Assembly (NCBI GenBank): GCA_011523825.1
Contig: WTFX01000012.1
Location: forward strand, 62,001-126,000
Direction: 5' to 3'
Source of the DNA: Microthrixaceae bacterium
GTDB lineage: Bacteria > Actinomycetota > Acidimicrobiia > Acidimicrobiales > Poriferisodalaceae
DNA length: 64,000 nt
Shown here: positions 52,570-62,959 of the stretch, one piece after another
Layout of the letters: the number at the start of each line of letters is the position of its first letter
Numbering within the stretch: the stretch's first letter is position 1
Made by a program: the position numbers and the translations under genes
Notes under the pieces: generated by a model
What the model was told of the DNA's origin: nothing
The model's database searches: none
What the model saw: only the letters and a program-made list of their open reading frames with translations

Positions 52570-55500
52570 ATGATTAGTACGATTGAGCAGTTGAGCGTTG
52601 GTTCGCTGGTTGATACCGGTTCTCCATATGGGATCGGAAGACTGGTCTCACTTGACTCTGCATCTGCGCGAGTGCAGTTCTTCAAGGGACCCGCACAGAA
52701 TCCATATGTTACTGAGTCGTTTGCCATAACTGACATCGCCCCGGCTACACTGATGCCGCATACACGTGCCTATGTCTTCAACGGAACCCACTGGAAGATT
52801 GGACGGATTGCCAGTCACAATTCCGACAAAGTGGGACGATACGCCATTAGCTTTCCGAAGCAAGAGGGTGCACTACTCTCGGCAAGCGATTTTGAAATCC
52901 GTTGGCAACAGCCAGTTGAAGACCCGTTCGAGTGCCTAGCGGTTCTTGGCGGTGACAATCCGGTCATCTACAGGTCGCGGAAGGATTTGATCGAGCAGTG
53001 GCATCGTCAAGCCTCAGCGGCGCGCGGGGTCGAGAGTCTGTTCTTGGCCTCTGCTGAACTGCACGATCATCAAATGACGGTTGTGCGTACGGTCGTCGCG
53101 GACTCGTTGCGTCGCTATCTGCTCGCGGATGAAGTCGGCCTTGGCAAGACAATTGAAGCGGGGGCATTGATAGCGCGCAGCATCAATGGGAACTCTTCGC
53201 GGGATGTGTTGGTACTTGTACCTGAGCACTTGGGCGAACAATGGGCACACGAACTGCGTCACAAATTCCATCTCGACGCTGCTTTGGGTGACACCGTGGT
53301 CATTTGTTCTCATGATGAATGGGACGCTTGGCCGGACGGTGGTGTTGACATGCTTGTCGTTGACGAGGCACATCGCCTAACCCTTCTTGCCCACCGCTCG
53401 ACGGAGACGTTACGCCGACTCGGAGAGTTGGCCCATTACGCAGCGTCTGTGTTGCTCTTGTCCGCGACGCCGGTGAGATCCAACGAAGTCGCGTTTCTTG
53501 ACTTACTGAATCTGCTGGACCCCGAGAACTACCCGCGCGACGATGTCGAATCGTTCGTCGATCGTGTGCGCATCCGAGACCAAGTGGCCCTGATTCATGA
53601 GGCATTGACCGATGACCTGGACAGGTTTGATGTCTCGCTGTATGCCGACCAATTGGCGCAGACGTTTCCGCACGATGACGCGCTGCAGTCTCGTGCGAAA
53701 CATGCCGTCCGGTGTTCAGACGACGAGCGCCCCGATGCAGTGAGAAGATTGCGCCACTATCTGTCGCGGACTTACCGCCTGCACCACCGTCTGCTGCGCA
53801 CGCGGCGCTCACGCAGAATCGGTGCTCACTTTGATGTACGCGGACGTTGGTGTGCAGAGTCCTTCGTCGTGGAGGTGGCGGACGAGACCGACCGGTTGCG
53901 CCGCAATCTGGCTGATGCATTTCGGATGCATCTGGCGGAACAGCTTGAGACCGGTGTGCTTGACGAAGCTCAGGCTGCCGCTGCGTTCGCTCGCATGGCT
54001 GCAATGTGTGGTTCACACCCGACGGCGCTGTTGTCGCTCACTGAATCGACTTGGACGGGCACGGGAGATCCATCAGACTTGCTGGTCGCTGCGTGGCTCT
54101 CCTCTCGCGGCGATCATTGGCGGCGAGAGCTCCGAGCATACGCATCTTCAGTGACCGATCGCTTGGTAATGGCGTTGGACCGCATGGCGATCACGAAAGA
54201 TCGCGGCAAGGTAGTGGTGATTTCCGCATTCTCGGCAGTAGCCGAAGCCGTTGCCGACGCTCTCGTTCGCCGACGTGGGGAGCACCGCGTCGCAACCCAT
54301 CTTGATCACCATTCCCGTTCCGAGCAATTCGACGCTGTGGAGCGGTGGCGGTCGCAGGCCGAGTGCCGCGTGCTGGTGTCTGACGCCAGCGCCGAGGAAG
54401 GAATCAATCTGCAAACTGCGAGCGTCATCGTCCATCTAGACCTGCCATGGGAGGCCTTCCGGGTAGAACAGCGCATCGGTCGAGCAGATCGATTCGTTAC
54501 TGACAATGACCTGCCAGTGGAGTCGGCCGTAGTCATGTATGGCGAGCAGCCTCTGGCCCGCAATTGGCTTGCGTACTTGCGTGAGGCATGCGGAGTCTTT
54601 GACGCTTCGGTTTCATCACTGCAGTACGCGCTGGCGGACATGGAAGCGGCAATGCTGCGGCGAGTACTGCGTGATGGTGCCGGTGCACTGACTGCCGATC
54701 TGCCAGGACAGAAGGAAGAGTTGGCGGAGGAGGCGCGGCGCATCGTTGCGCACGACTCGCTCGATTCTGTCGGGAGCCAGCATGACGATCTGAATAAGCG
54801 CGTCCGATACGCGGATACGGATCGCACCTTGGCATCTGCGCTGAAGACATGGCTGGAGGGTGTCGGAGCCCGACTGACCGAGCCCCATGAGGGCACGATG
54901 CGGATCGCCCGCAAGCCACGGCTGCAGGTGCCCTTCAGTTTGGAGCAGAAGGTGGCACCGTGGCTCGACGAAGAACTGGCGTTGACGCGGACGGCCGCTG
55001 TGCGGCATCGCCGCCCAATAGTGCGGGCCGGGCACGGTCTCTTCGATGCCGTCGCGGAACATCTGCAGGCCACCGATCGCGGCGTTGCCTTCGCATTCTG
55101 GCGACCCGTGGCAGGGGTGTGGCCGCCCGAGCCACTGTTCAGGACTGATTTCCTCGTTCGGGTCGGCGAGAATGCCCGACTGCACGGCGTAGCGACTCAG
55201 AACGGATTGGCGGACTGGCTGACAGCAGCCATTGAGAATGCGATGCCGCCCGTCGTGGAGAGCGTGACAGTGCGGCGCGACGGCACGGAGGTGACAGCTG
55301 CAGAGGGGACGCGTCCGTTCAGCCAGCGACGAGGCGATCGCAATCTAATGGCGGGCACCGATCAGTTTGCGGATCTGACAGCACATCTGGATTGGCGAGC
55401 GCTGTGTTCGCGGGCACTCGGCCATGCGAGAACTGTGCTGGCGCGACGCCAGTGCTTCGACGAGGCACCCATGGAGGCTGCTGGCGCCTTGTCGGAGGCG

Positions 55501-55689
55501 ATTGAAGGCCAGCTAGAGACGCTGCGCGCAAGGAACGATGCAGGAAATCGCGGTGATATCAGCCAGCAGATCGGCTTTGAGCGTCTCGCCGCAGCGGTAC
55601 CCGGACAGCTGGACGTTGCCTGGGAGGTATTGGGTTGTGGCGCGATTCTCTGCGGCGATCCAGCGAGGATGCGAACTGCCAATGCATAG
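52570..55689 (+). CDS. dpdE: DpdE, SNF2-family helicase-like ATPase
   Basis: 1039 residues. SWI2/SNF2 motifs: ELHDHQMTVVRTVV (Q-region), LADEVGLGKTIEAGAL with K193 (motif I), D-E-A-H at 265-268 (motif II) and LLSATPVRSNE (motif III). In the second lobe, SDASAEEGINLQTAS and FRVEQRIGRADRF form motifs V and VI. The N-terminus is a small beta-rich domain (VGSLVDTGSPYGIGRLVSL). As in RapA/SNF2 translocases it should move on duplex DNA, here probably as part of the restriction of unmodified DNA. It overlaps dpdF by 8 bases. Confidence 0.85.
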   Translation: MISTIEQLSVGSLVDTGSPYGIGRLVSLDSASARVQFFKGPAQNPYVTESFAITDIAPATLMPHTRAYVFNGTHWKIGRIASHNSDKVGRYAISFPKQEGALLSASDFEIRWQQPVEDPFECLAVLGGDNPVIYRSRKDLIEQWHRQASAARGVESLFLASAELHDHQMTVVRTVVADSLRRYLLADEVGLGKTIEAGALIARSINGNSSRDVLVLVPEHLGEQWAHELRHKFHLDAALGDTVVICSHDEWDAWPDGGVDMLVVDEAHRLTLLAHRSTETLRRLGELAHYAASVLLLSATPVRSNEVAFLDLLNLLDPENYPRDDVESFVDRVRIRDQVALIHEALTDDLDRFDVSLYADQLAQTFPHDDALQSRAKHAVRCSDDERPDAVRRLRHYLSRTYRLHHRLLRTRRSRRIGAHFDVRGRWCAESFVVEVADETDRLRRNLADAFRMHLAEQLETGVLDEAQAAAAFARMAAMCGSHPTALLSLTESTWTGTGDPSDLLVAAWLSSRGDHWRRELRAYASSVTDRLVMALDRMAITKDRGKVVVISAFSAVAEAVADALVRRRGEHRVATHLDHHSRSEQFDAVERWRSQAECRVLVSDASAEEGINLQTASVIVHLDLPWEAFRVEQRIGRADRFVTDNDLPVESAVVMYGEQPLARNWLAYLREACGVFDASVSSLQYALADMEAAMLRRVLRDGAGALTADLPGQKEELAEEARRIVAHDSLDSVGSQHDDLNKRVRYADTDRTLASALKTWLEGVGARLTEPHEGTMRIARKPRLQVPFSLEQKVAPWLDEELALTRTAAVRHRRPIVRAGHGLFDAVAEHLQATDRGVAFAFWRPVAGVWPPEPLFRTDFLVRVGENARLHGVATQNGLADWLTAAIENAMPPVVESVTVRRDGTEVTAAEGTRPFSQRRGDRNLMAGTDQFADLTAHLDWRALCSRALGHARTVLARRQCFDEAPMEAAGALSEAIEGQLETLRARNDAGNRGDISQQIGFERLAAAVPGQLDVAWEVLGCGAILCGDPARMRTANA

Positions 55690-58261
55690 CGTCACTGCGG
55701 CACAGGAAGTGCTCGACGGGTGGTCAGGTCAGCGCGGCATTGCGCCCGTTGACCGACTGACGAGCGCGCTTGCCGATGTGGAGTCTGGCCGGGCAGGTGC
55801 TGGAGACGTGGCCGTACTTCTCCGTCAGGTCCTGCGTTGCGACGACGTGAGCCGAGCGGTGCAACTTGACGATTCGCCAGAAGCACTCAACGGTTCACCG
55901 ATCACGCGTGCATGGCTGGACGTTCCTCACGGAGCGATGTTCGGGCGAGAGTTTGACTGGTCGGCCTTCGGACTGAGCGCGTCACCACCGCAGCGTGGTG
56001 CAGCCACTCGCATCTGGGCCGAACCGTGGTCGCCGGTATGGCTGGAAGGAGCATCCCAGCACCCTGTCGACCATGAAGTCTCCAACGCGGCACCGGTCCG
56101 ACCCGAGGCGTCGGTTCGTGGCGATCCGTTCCTGCAGACGCTCGACACCGAGTTCGTGGAGTACCGATCTCCCGGACAGCGGGCCGCGGTGCGCAGTGCC
56201 CTGGTTACGCCTCCCGGCAGCACCTTGGTCGTGAACCTTCCCACGGGGGGTGGCAAGACCTTGGCATTGTTGGCGCCGGCGGTCCATGCTGCGGAGCACG
56301 GCCAGACTTCAGCGGTCGTGGTGCCGACGGTGGCGCTCGCACTCGACCAAGAGCGTCGCTACGCGCAGCAGCACCCTGCTGCCCCGCCTACGGCGTATCA
56401 CGGCGGACTGTTCCCTGAACACAAGCGAGCCTTCCGGGAACGGCTACGCAACGGTCAGCAGCCGATCCTGTTCACGAATCCCGAGGCACTGGTGACATCG
56501 CTCGCCGATGCGCTCATCGCCTTGGCAGGAGGCGGTCGGCTTGCGCTGCTGGCCGTGGACGAAGCGCACATCGTGGCCTCGTGGGGGGACGACTTCCGCC
56601 CGCATTTCCAACTGCTCGCAGGCCTGCGAGACCGACTGTTGAAAGAGGCTCGAGGTCAGGGCCATCCGCCGCCGCGCACCGTGCTGGCAAGCGCAACGAT
56701 CACCGAGTCGACGCTGCACGTGCTGGTATCGCTGTTCGGGCGGCCTGGCCCGTTTCTGCAGGTAGCCGCGCCCGTTGTGCGGCCCGAGCCGGTCTACTGG
56801 GTGGCGCCGACAGCCGCGGCTGGGGTGCGAGACAACCGCTTGCTGGAGGCGCTGCGGCATCTCCCGCGTCCCGCAATCGTCTACACCACCCTGCGGGACG
56901 ATCGTGCCGCGCGTCCGGGCACGCTGACGCCGCGCGGTCTTGAGCAGTTGAGCCGCCAGCACGGCTTTCGGCGACTGGCCGTCGTGGACGGAGCGTCGTC
57001 GTCGTCGCAACGCGAGCGCGTATTGCAAGCGCTGCGCGATAACCCGAATGCACCAGCGTCTGTCGATGTGGTGTTCGCCACCTCGGCATTCGGCTTGGGC
57101 ATCGACATTCCCGACATCCGCACCGTGGTGCATGCGTGCATGCCGGAAACGCTGGACCGCTACTACCAAGAAGTGGGGCGCGGCGGGCGCGACGGGCGCC
57201 CGGTGGTGTCGCTGGTGCTGCCCACAGGGGCTGATCGCGACGTGGGTGCCCGCATGGCTTCGCCGAACGTCCTGACGGTCGAGAATGCGCGCCTGAGATG
57301 GGACGCGATGGCGGCTGCGGCGGACTGGGGAGACGACAACACGCTGCGCCTGCCGACCACTGCTGTGGCCGGCAACGTGAAACGTCACAGTGACTACAAC
57401 GAATCGTGGAACCTCGCGGCAGTGAGCATGATGGTGCGAACCGGCGCGTTGTCCTGGGAATTTGGTGCCAGCGATGCCACCGGCCGCGACGACGAAGCCG
57501 ACAACGACCGCGGATGGCTATCGGTTCGACTGCTGCGTGGCGGACATCAGACTGACGAGTTCTGGAACGACGAGGCAGAAGCGTTTCGGCAGGAGCGTCT
57601 GTCGGTAGGGCGCGATGGATGGGACCGATTGGCAAGGGCGCTCTCGGGCAAGCACTGCGTGGGCGAATTGGTCGCCGAGAACTACACCATCGAAGCGCCG
57701 AGAGAACTGGCGACCACCTGCCAATGGAAATGTGGCAGGTGCCCGTTCTGTCGCCGCCTCGAGCGTCGACCGACGGCGGTGCCGTCGCCCACGGCGGCAG
57801 CGGTCCGCGTCGAGTGTCCGGCTTCGAGTCTGAGAGATCTGGCATCGACTGGCCGCTTCGGCCCACGCGTGATCGTGTGCGCCGAGCCGGCGGAGATTGC
57901 ATCGCGGCGCAGGCTGAAGCGGATTGTGGGCGGTCTGCTCAGTGCTGGAGGCATCGGGCTGGCGGTCGTTCCGGCCCGCCGCGCCGACGAGTTGGCTGAC
58001 ACCTGCTTGCGGGGCCCGCGGGCGAACTGGCCTGTGGCCCTCAGCACCGACGACGATTTTGATCCACTGTTTGAAGTGGGCGTGCCGACGCTGCTGCTAT
58101 CCGACAGCGACGTCGTGCCCGGCTCGTGGCTGGACGGAAGCTCGCAGTCAGGTCTCTATGTCGTACTCGGCCGCACGGGTGCCTGGGCCGGGCAGACCGG
58201 TCTGCGACTCCACGAGTGCGACGGTGCACGGTCGGTTCGAGAGATAGAGCGCCTGCTGTAG
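55682..58261 (+). CDS. dpdF: DpdF, RecQ-like helicase
   Basis: 859 residues from ATG 55682; upstream codons of the open frame lie over dpdE. RecQ-type motifs: NLPTGGGKTLALL with K192, VDEAHIVASWGDDFRPHF (D293, matching the RecQ D-E-A-H...W-G-H-D-F-R), LASATIT, ATSAFGLGIDIPDIRTVVH and YYQEVGRGGRDG. A zinc-knuckle-like cluster C680, C684, C687 and C690 (CQWKCGRCPFC) lies after the helicase core, a RecQ-Ct-like feature. It probably unwinds or translocates on DNA in the restriction arm. Its stop is embedded in the dpdG ribosome-binding site. Confidence 0.85.
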   Translation: MHSVTAAQEVLDGWSGQRGIAPVDRLTSALADVESGRAGAGDVAVLLRQVLRCDDVSRAVQLDDSPEALNGSPITRAWLDVPHGAMFGREFDWSAFGLSASPPQRGAATRIWAEPWSPVWLEGASQHPVDHEVSNAAPVRPEASVRGDPFLQTLDTEFVEYRSPGQRAAVRSALVTPPGSTLVVNLPTGGGKTLALLAPAVHAAEHGQTSAVVVPTVALALDQERRYAQQHPAAPPTAYHGGLFPEHKRAFRERLRNGQQPILFTNPEALVTSLADALIALAGGGRLALLAVDEAHIVASWGDDFRPHFQLLAGLRDRLLKEARGQGHPPPRTVLASATITESTLHVLVSLFGRPGPFLQVAAPVVRPEPVYWVAPTAAAGVRDNRLLEALRHLPRPAIVYTTLRDDRAARPGTLTPRGLEQLSRQHGFRRLAVVDGASSSSQRERVLQALRDNPNAPASVDVVFATSAFGLGIDIPDIRTVVHACMPETLDRYYQEVGRGGRDGRPVVSLVLPTGADRDVGARMASPNVLTVENARLRWDAMAAAADWGDDNTLRLPTTAVAGNVKRHSDYNESWNLAAVSMMVRTGALSWEFGASDATGRDDEADNDRGWLSVRLLRGGHQTDEFWNDEAEAFRQERLSVGRDGWDRLARALSGKHCVGELVAENYTIEAPRELATTCQWKCGRCPFCRRLERRPTAVPSPTAAAVRVECPASSLRDLASTGRFGPRVIVCAEPAEIASRRRLKRIVGGLLSAGGIGLAVVPARRADELADTCLRGPRANWPVALSTDDDFDPLFEVGVPTLLLSDSDVVPGSWLDGSSQSGLYVVLGRTGAWAGQTGLRLHECDGARSVREIERLL

Positions 58262-58272
58262 GAGGCGAACGC

Positions 58273-59214
58273 ATGGCACTGTTGAACCCCCCAGAACTGC
58301 GCGTCAGTGTCTTGGTGATCATCACCGGCTATTTGGCTGCATGCCGCGGGCGGCGCGAACGACGTGACCGTTTGGTTGACGTCTTGGCGCCCGCGGGCCT
58401 GTCGAGAGACGGCAAGCACCAGAACGACGTCCTGGTGAACTTGACGTGCGCACGAGAACTGGGCCTCGTCGATGTCGAAGACAACGTCGTTCGCTTGGCG
58501 CCCGAAGCCTGCAAACCGGCGGGCGAGAGTGCGCAGGCGATGGCCGCGTTCATTCGCCGGCGCGTTTTGGCACCGGAGACCAACACGGCCGCATGGGGCA
58601 GCCAGCAGGGCGCTCGTGACTTGACGAACGCGCTCGCCTGGTTTCTGCAGTTCGCTCCAGCAGATGCCCCGACGGGATTCGAGGGAGGCAAGCGCAATGC
58701 TGCGGAATTGCAGACTGTCGATTTCGGCAGGCGACATGAGGCCAGCAGCGCAGCTGACGATGAGGAAGTGGGCGGTGTTAGCGGCTGGCCTATCGCCAAC
58801 GACACCCGATGGCGGACGTTCCGTCGCTGGGCCTGCTCGCTCGGCTTCTGCTGGCCGTCGCCGTCGGGTGACCTGATACCGGATCCCACCCCGGCTGTGC
58901 GCGCCGTGCTTCCTGACGTCTTTGCCGAGACGAAGGTGCTTCCTGGCCCCGCCTTCGTTCGTGCGCTGGGCTGGCAACTGCCGGTGCTTGAGACAGGTGA
59001 GTTCAGAGCATTCGTGAACGCGCACCGCGCTGAACTGCTTGAGGACACGGAACTGCACGGCAGCGGTGCGCGGCTCAGTTCCGCCACCACCGATGCCGTG
59101 AGGCGACTCGAGCGCGAGGGCCTTATCAGACTGGACGATCATGCCGACGCCGAGAGACTGACTCTGTTCGACGGCACGACCGCTTCGCATGTCCGGGTGG
59201 GGAGCGGGCAGTGA
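58273..59214 (+). CDS. dpdG: DpdG
   Basis: 313 residues. It has no recognised catalytic motif. The sequence has winged-helix-like segments (SRDGKHQNDVLVNLTCARELGLV as a pattern near residue 45, and TDAVRRLEREGLIRLDDH near 280), suggesting DNA or partner binding. The assignment rests on the position between dpdF and the dpdH ATPase, the order seen in described Dpd clusters. ATG 58273 is preceded by GGAGG, and the 3' end overlaps dpdH by GTGA. Confidence 0.65.
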   Translation: MALLNPPELRVSVLVIITGYLAACRGRRERRDRLVDVLAPAGLSRDGKHQNDVLVNLTCARELGLVDVEDNVVRLAPEACKPAGESAQAMAAFIRRRVLAPETNTAAWGSQQGARDLTNALAWFLQFAPADAPTGFEGGKRNAAELQTVDFGRRHEASSAADDEEVGGVSGWPIANDTRWRTFRRWACSLGFCWPSPSGDLIPDPTPAVRAVLPDVFAETKVLPGPAFVRALGWQLPVLETGEFRAFVNAHRAELLEDTELHGSGARLSSATTDAVRRLEREGLIRLDDHADAERLTLFDGTTASHVRVGSGQ

Positions 59215-62200
59215 GCGATTTCGTCAACTATGTGTGCTGGTCTGATGCTGGCGTGCTCGCGTCGGCGCCGCGCGATGCCGCCTCGCTCGAAGCGGGCCAC
59301 TTCCGAGCCGTCCATCATCCGCTGCGAGCCAAGCGCGGACGACTCGAACTGGGGCACGGCACCGACGGCGTCCTCGTTGACGAGCAGGAGGTGACCGATG
59401 CGCTGCGCAGTGCCATCGGCCCCGATGGCCATCTGCTCATCCCGGTCGTCGGCGGTTCTGGCACCGGCAAGTCGCATCTCGTGCGGTGGGTGTACGAGCA
59501 AACGCGGGACACGCCGGGATGGGAGACGCGCTATCTCGCAAAGAACCGGACGAGCATTCGGCGCGTCGTGGAGTTGGTGCTCGAAGGGATGAGCGGGCCC
59601 GTGATCGATGCGGCACGTGAAGCACTGGAGTCTGCTCCCGCTCACTCCGAGAATGAGGAGACTCTCGGGCAGAGGCTGCTCGACGAGCTCGCGCTTGTTG
59701 TCGCGGAGGAACCGGTCTTCCAGTCCGATGCCGACCGTCGCAGCGCTGAGATGCGGGAGAAGCTCCGAAGAGAATTGCCCGATGTGCTCCGTGATCCGGT
59801 GGTACGCCGCCGCTTGATGTCCGCTGATGCCGTGATCCCGCGACTCATCGGCCTCGCACGCAGCGGACGGCGAGACGACGACGGTCTTGACGACGCCGCA
59901 CGCGTCCTCGAAAGCGACCTGCCGCTGACCTTCGATGACATCGGTCACGCAAGCCGCGGAGCGCGCAAGGCACTGCTCGGCCTCGGCAACCTCCCCGAGT
60001 TGCGCCGAGCGGCGCTGGAGATCATCAACGATGCCCTGCCGCGGGCCGTCAAGCGTGTGTTTCTGTCAAACAGCGTCGACTTGATTGCTGTGTTTCGCGA
60101 TATCCGTCGTGAACTACGCGATCAGGACAGAGAGTTGGTGCTATTCGTTGAGGATCTGACTGTGCTGCATGGCGTCGAACGCGAGTTCCTCGACGCGATC
60201 GTGGAACCGGCGTCCTCGCCCGACGGAGACCTGTGCCGCCTGAGAGTTCTCTTCGCAATCACGAGGGGACACTTCGACAGTCTTGACACCGTGCGCACGC
60301 GATGCAGCGACGCGTACTGGTTGGATTCCACCTATGGAACCGATGGAGTCGACTTGGAAGAGGCCCTGTCATTCCTCGGGCGATATCTCAATGCCTGTCG
60401 CTTGGACCCGCAGCAAATGGAGCGTGAATGGGGTGGACGCACAAATGGCACTTGGCCAGCAAATGCCTGCGACGCCTGCGGTCACCACGACACATGCCAT
60501 GAGTCCTTTGGCGCAAGCAACGAAGGCTATGGTCTCTACCCTCTTAACAGGACTGCTATCGACAGAATGATCAGTAGTCTGTCACCACAGCGATTTGACC
60601 CGCGCCAAGTGGTGAAGGCAATCATTGAGAAGTTTCTCCCACTGAGCAAGGCAGAACTCGAGTCGGCGTCCTTTCCGTCGCGTGAACTCATGGGCGATTT
60701 CAATAGCTCCAGCACGCCGGTGCGTCCGGAAGTCGTGCATAAGTTGCAGCGTGAGCATGGCAGCGAATGGGAGCGTCTGGATACGTTGCTGAGGTATTGG
60801 TCAGAAGATCGCGAGAAAATCGCGGGATCGACGTCAACTGTCTTCGGCCTCAGGCCATTGGGAAGACACACGGCCGAGGTCGACAAGAGGCGTACACCGG
60901 TTGATCGCAATGAAACTCGGCAGGACAGAACGTCCCCGCGGGCAGCGATATCTGAAATCGTCGACATTCGGACCCGACTGAAGCCTGATCAACTGCGCGC
61001 GTTTGACCAATTGCAGTCATGGGTTGGGCAAGGACATGACCTGACACTGCCGGTTACAAATTTCTTGAAGACGCTCATTCACCGCGCCGTAGCCGAAGCG
61101 CTTGATATGAGTGAATCTCCGTTCAACCTTGGCAGCGATTTGCTCGACGAATATTTCAAGCGTGACTCGCACATTTATATCGAAGGCACACAGAGGAGCC
61201 AAGCAGACCCAGCAGACGCGATCATTCGTGTGCAGCGCGACACGGAAACGGCAGTGGCATTGGCTGGCTTGATTGTTCATCAAGCCAAAGCTCAGTCAGA
61301 CGATCCGGATGACGATCAGCATCGCCGTGCGTTGGCACGGTATCTGGAAGAATGGACGCGTGACGTTGCGTCTGCTCTGAGTCAGATAGCGTCAACTGAG
61401 GTGCCCACGGCTGTCGAGGGCCTGCTGATTGCTTCCTTGGTGTGTGACGATTGCGAGGGCACCCAACAATCTCATGACTATCTGAGCCATATGTTCCGCA
61501 AGCCTGACACAGGTTTGAGTGCTCCGAATTCGACTGAGTGGCAGAGTGCTGTCGACCAGGCTGAGGAAGTATATTCACGGATGCGCCGGAAAGTCGAAAC
61601 TCATCTCGGCGAGTCTCGTGGCAGAACTGGCGGCATTCGAGCATTGCGTACGGACCGCATGCTGCCGTACGTTGATGAGGTTCTGGCACGATTGAACAGC
61701 GGCGATCTGTCCTCTGCAGACGCCTCTACGGATCGCTTTCTTCGCACAGTCGATCGAGCGATCGAGAAGGAGTGGACCTTCCTGTGCGACCACGTGAGGG
61801 CCGCTGCCCCGCTGTTGGAGAGCGACCAATCGCTTGACCATCAGGTTGATCGAATCAAAGAGTTGGCGGAGGCGGCGATACGTGCTGGTCGGTTCAGCGG
61901 ACTTGGCTCGATGACAGATATCGAGACAGCTTCCGGCAATCTGCCGACCGGCACGTTGAGCACGCTTCGAGATGTCGCCGACGCAGAGAGTCGCGAATAC
62001 GCCCTTACTCAGCGGATCCAGTTGCTCTCGGGCGCAACGCCAAGGAAGGTGGCTGCGGCCAGCGAATTCGTGAAGCAGGCGACAGCTATGATGAACGCCA
62101 TCGAGGCGGATTTGGATGCACGGGCACCCAATACTAATGCGGCTGACCAGTTGTCCCTGACAGTGTCGAGCATCGAACAAGAGTTGTCCAAGTTGCTCGA

Positions 62201-62225
62201 CGCAGCCCAACGAGTCGTGCAATGA
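59211..62225 (+). CDS. dpdH: DpdH, large P-loop ATPase
   Basis: 1004 residues. Walker A is VVGGSGTGKSHLVRWVYE with K87 (residues 81-88), and a likely Walker B is ELVLFVEDLTVLHG near residue 310. A small Cys/His cluster, C420-x2-C423 with H425, H426 and C429, lies before LYPLNRTAIDRMI. The C-terminal ~500 residues are largely helical and charged. No nuclease motif was spotted. It overlaps dpdG and dpdI at both ends (GTGA, ATGA). In Dpd systems this ATPase belongs to the restriction set. Confidence 0.75.
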   Translation: MSDFVNYVCWSDAGVLASAPRDAASLEAGHFRAVHHPLRAKRGRLELGHGTDGVLVDEQEVTDALRSAIGPDGHLLIPVVGGSGTGKSHLVRWVYEQTRDTPGWETRYLAKNRTSIRRVVELVLEGMSGPVIDAAREALESAPAHSENEETLGQRLLDELALVVAEEPVFQSDADRRSAEMREKLRRELPDVLRDPVVRRRLMSADAVIPRLIGLARSGRRDDDGLDDAARVLESDLPLTFDDIGHASRGARKALLGLGNLPELRRAALEIINDALPRAVKRVFLSNSVDLIAVFRDIRRELRDQDRELVLFVEDLTVLHGVEREFLDAIVEPASSPDGDLCRLRVLFAITRGHFDSLDTVRTRCSDAYWLDSTYGTDGVDLEEALSFLGRYLNACRLDPQQMEREWGGRTNGTWPANACDACGHHDTCHESFGASNEGYGLYPLNRTAIDRMISSLSPQRFDPRQVVKAIIEKFLPLSKAELESASFPSRELMGDFNSSSTPVRPEVVHKLQREHGSEWERLDTLLRYWSEDREKIAGSTSTVFGLRPLGRHTAEVDKRRTPVDRNETRQDRTSPRAAISEIVDIRTRLKPDQLRAFDQLQSWVGQGHDLTLPVTNFLKTLIHRAVAEALDMSESPFNLGSDLLDEYFKRDSHIYIEGTQRSQADPADAIIRVQRDTETAVALAGLIVHQAKAQSDDPDDDQHRRALARYLEEWTRDVASALSQIASTEVPTAVEGLLIASLVCDDCEGTQQSHDYLSHMFRKPDTGLSAPNSTEWQSAVDQAEEVYSRMRRKVETHLGESRGRTGGIRALRTDRMLPYVDEVLARLNSGDLSSADASTDRFLRTVDRAIEKEWTFLCDHVRAAAPLLESDQSLDHQVDRIKELAEAAIRAGRFSGLGSMTDIETASGNLPTGTLSTLRDVADAESREYALTQRIQLLSGATPRKVAAASEFVKQATAMMNAIEADLDARAPNTNAADQLSLTVSSIEQELSKLLDAAQRVVQ

Positions 62226-62959
62226 ACTTCTATGAGCGGGCGAGTTCGCTGAAGCTGCGTCTAGAGACATCGCAGCGTGACGATCAGTCTCAGGATCTGC
62301 AGCAGGGGGCGACAGCGCTATTGAGGGACCTGTGCGCAAGGACCGCGTTCCTCGAGCAGATTGTCGGCCTGCAGGGCACTCTCGACCCCACAGAACGGCC
62401 CAAGTTGGACGAAGCGCGCCTGCGCAAGACCGTAGGCGGCTTCAGATCGGCGCTCACTCAGTACAGCGCTGCAGCGGTGCAGCAGCAGGCGGCAGCGACA
62501 CTGCGCGACGTGACAGGGCGAATGGAAGATGGCCTTGCAAGGTGGGCGCATTCGAGGTGGCGGGCATCGTTTGACGACTTGTCGCGCATTGCCGATGACG
62601 AGGGCATGCGGTCTATGGTCGGACCTCCCGCCAAGGTGGCTCGAGCGAGAAAAATCGCGTCCCACCTTCGTCTCGCTATCGAGAAGAACCCGATACGCGA
62701 TGTCGACGCAATTCAGAGGACGCTCGGAGTCGAAGGTCTCGGAGCGTGTGCGGCCAAAGTATGGGAACTTGGCGACGAATTGCGAGCGTTGGTTAACGAA
62801 CTGCAACGAAGCCAGGCTGAGCTGCCACTCGAGGTGCAGCAGGTACTTGAACAGGCAGATCGCGACGCAGGCTTTTCTTTGGAAGACATGACGGAGGAGT
62901 TGCTGAAAGCGTTACGAGAGGCAGGCGTGCTGGGCGAGTTCGTCGTTCGGCGCAGATGA
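62222..62959 (+). CDS. dpdI: DpdI
   Basis: 245 residues, almost entirely predicted helix: repeated heptad-like stretches such as ASSLKLRLETSQRDDQSQDL and LPLEVQQVLEQADRDAGFSL suggest coiled coils. No enzymatic motif is visible. Its place between dpdH and dpdJ, with 4-base overlaps on both sides, matches DpdI of described clusters, and the likely role is structural within the restriction complex. This is inferred from context. Confidence 0.65.
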   Translation: MNFYERASSLKLRLETSQRDDQSQDLQQGATALLRDLCARTAFLEQIVGLQGTLDPTERPKLDEARLRKTVGGFRSALTQYSAAAVQQQAAATLRDVTGRMEDGLARWAHSRWRASFDDLSRIADDEGMRSMVGPPAKVARARKIASHLRLAIEKNPIRDVDAIQRTLGVEGLGACAAKVWELGDELRALVNELQRSQAELPLEVQQVLEQADRDAGFSLEDMTEELLKALREAGVLGEFVVRRR

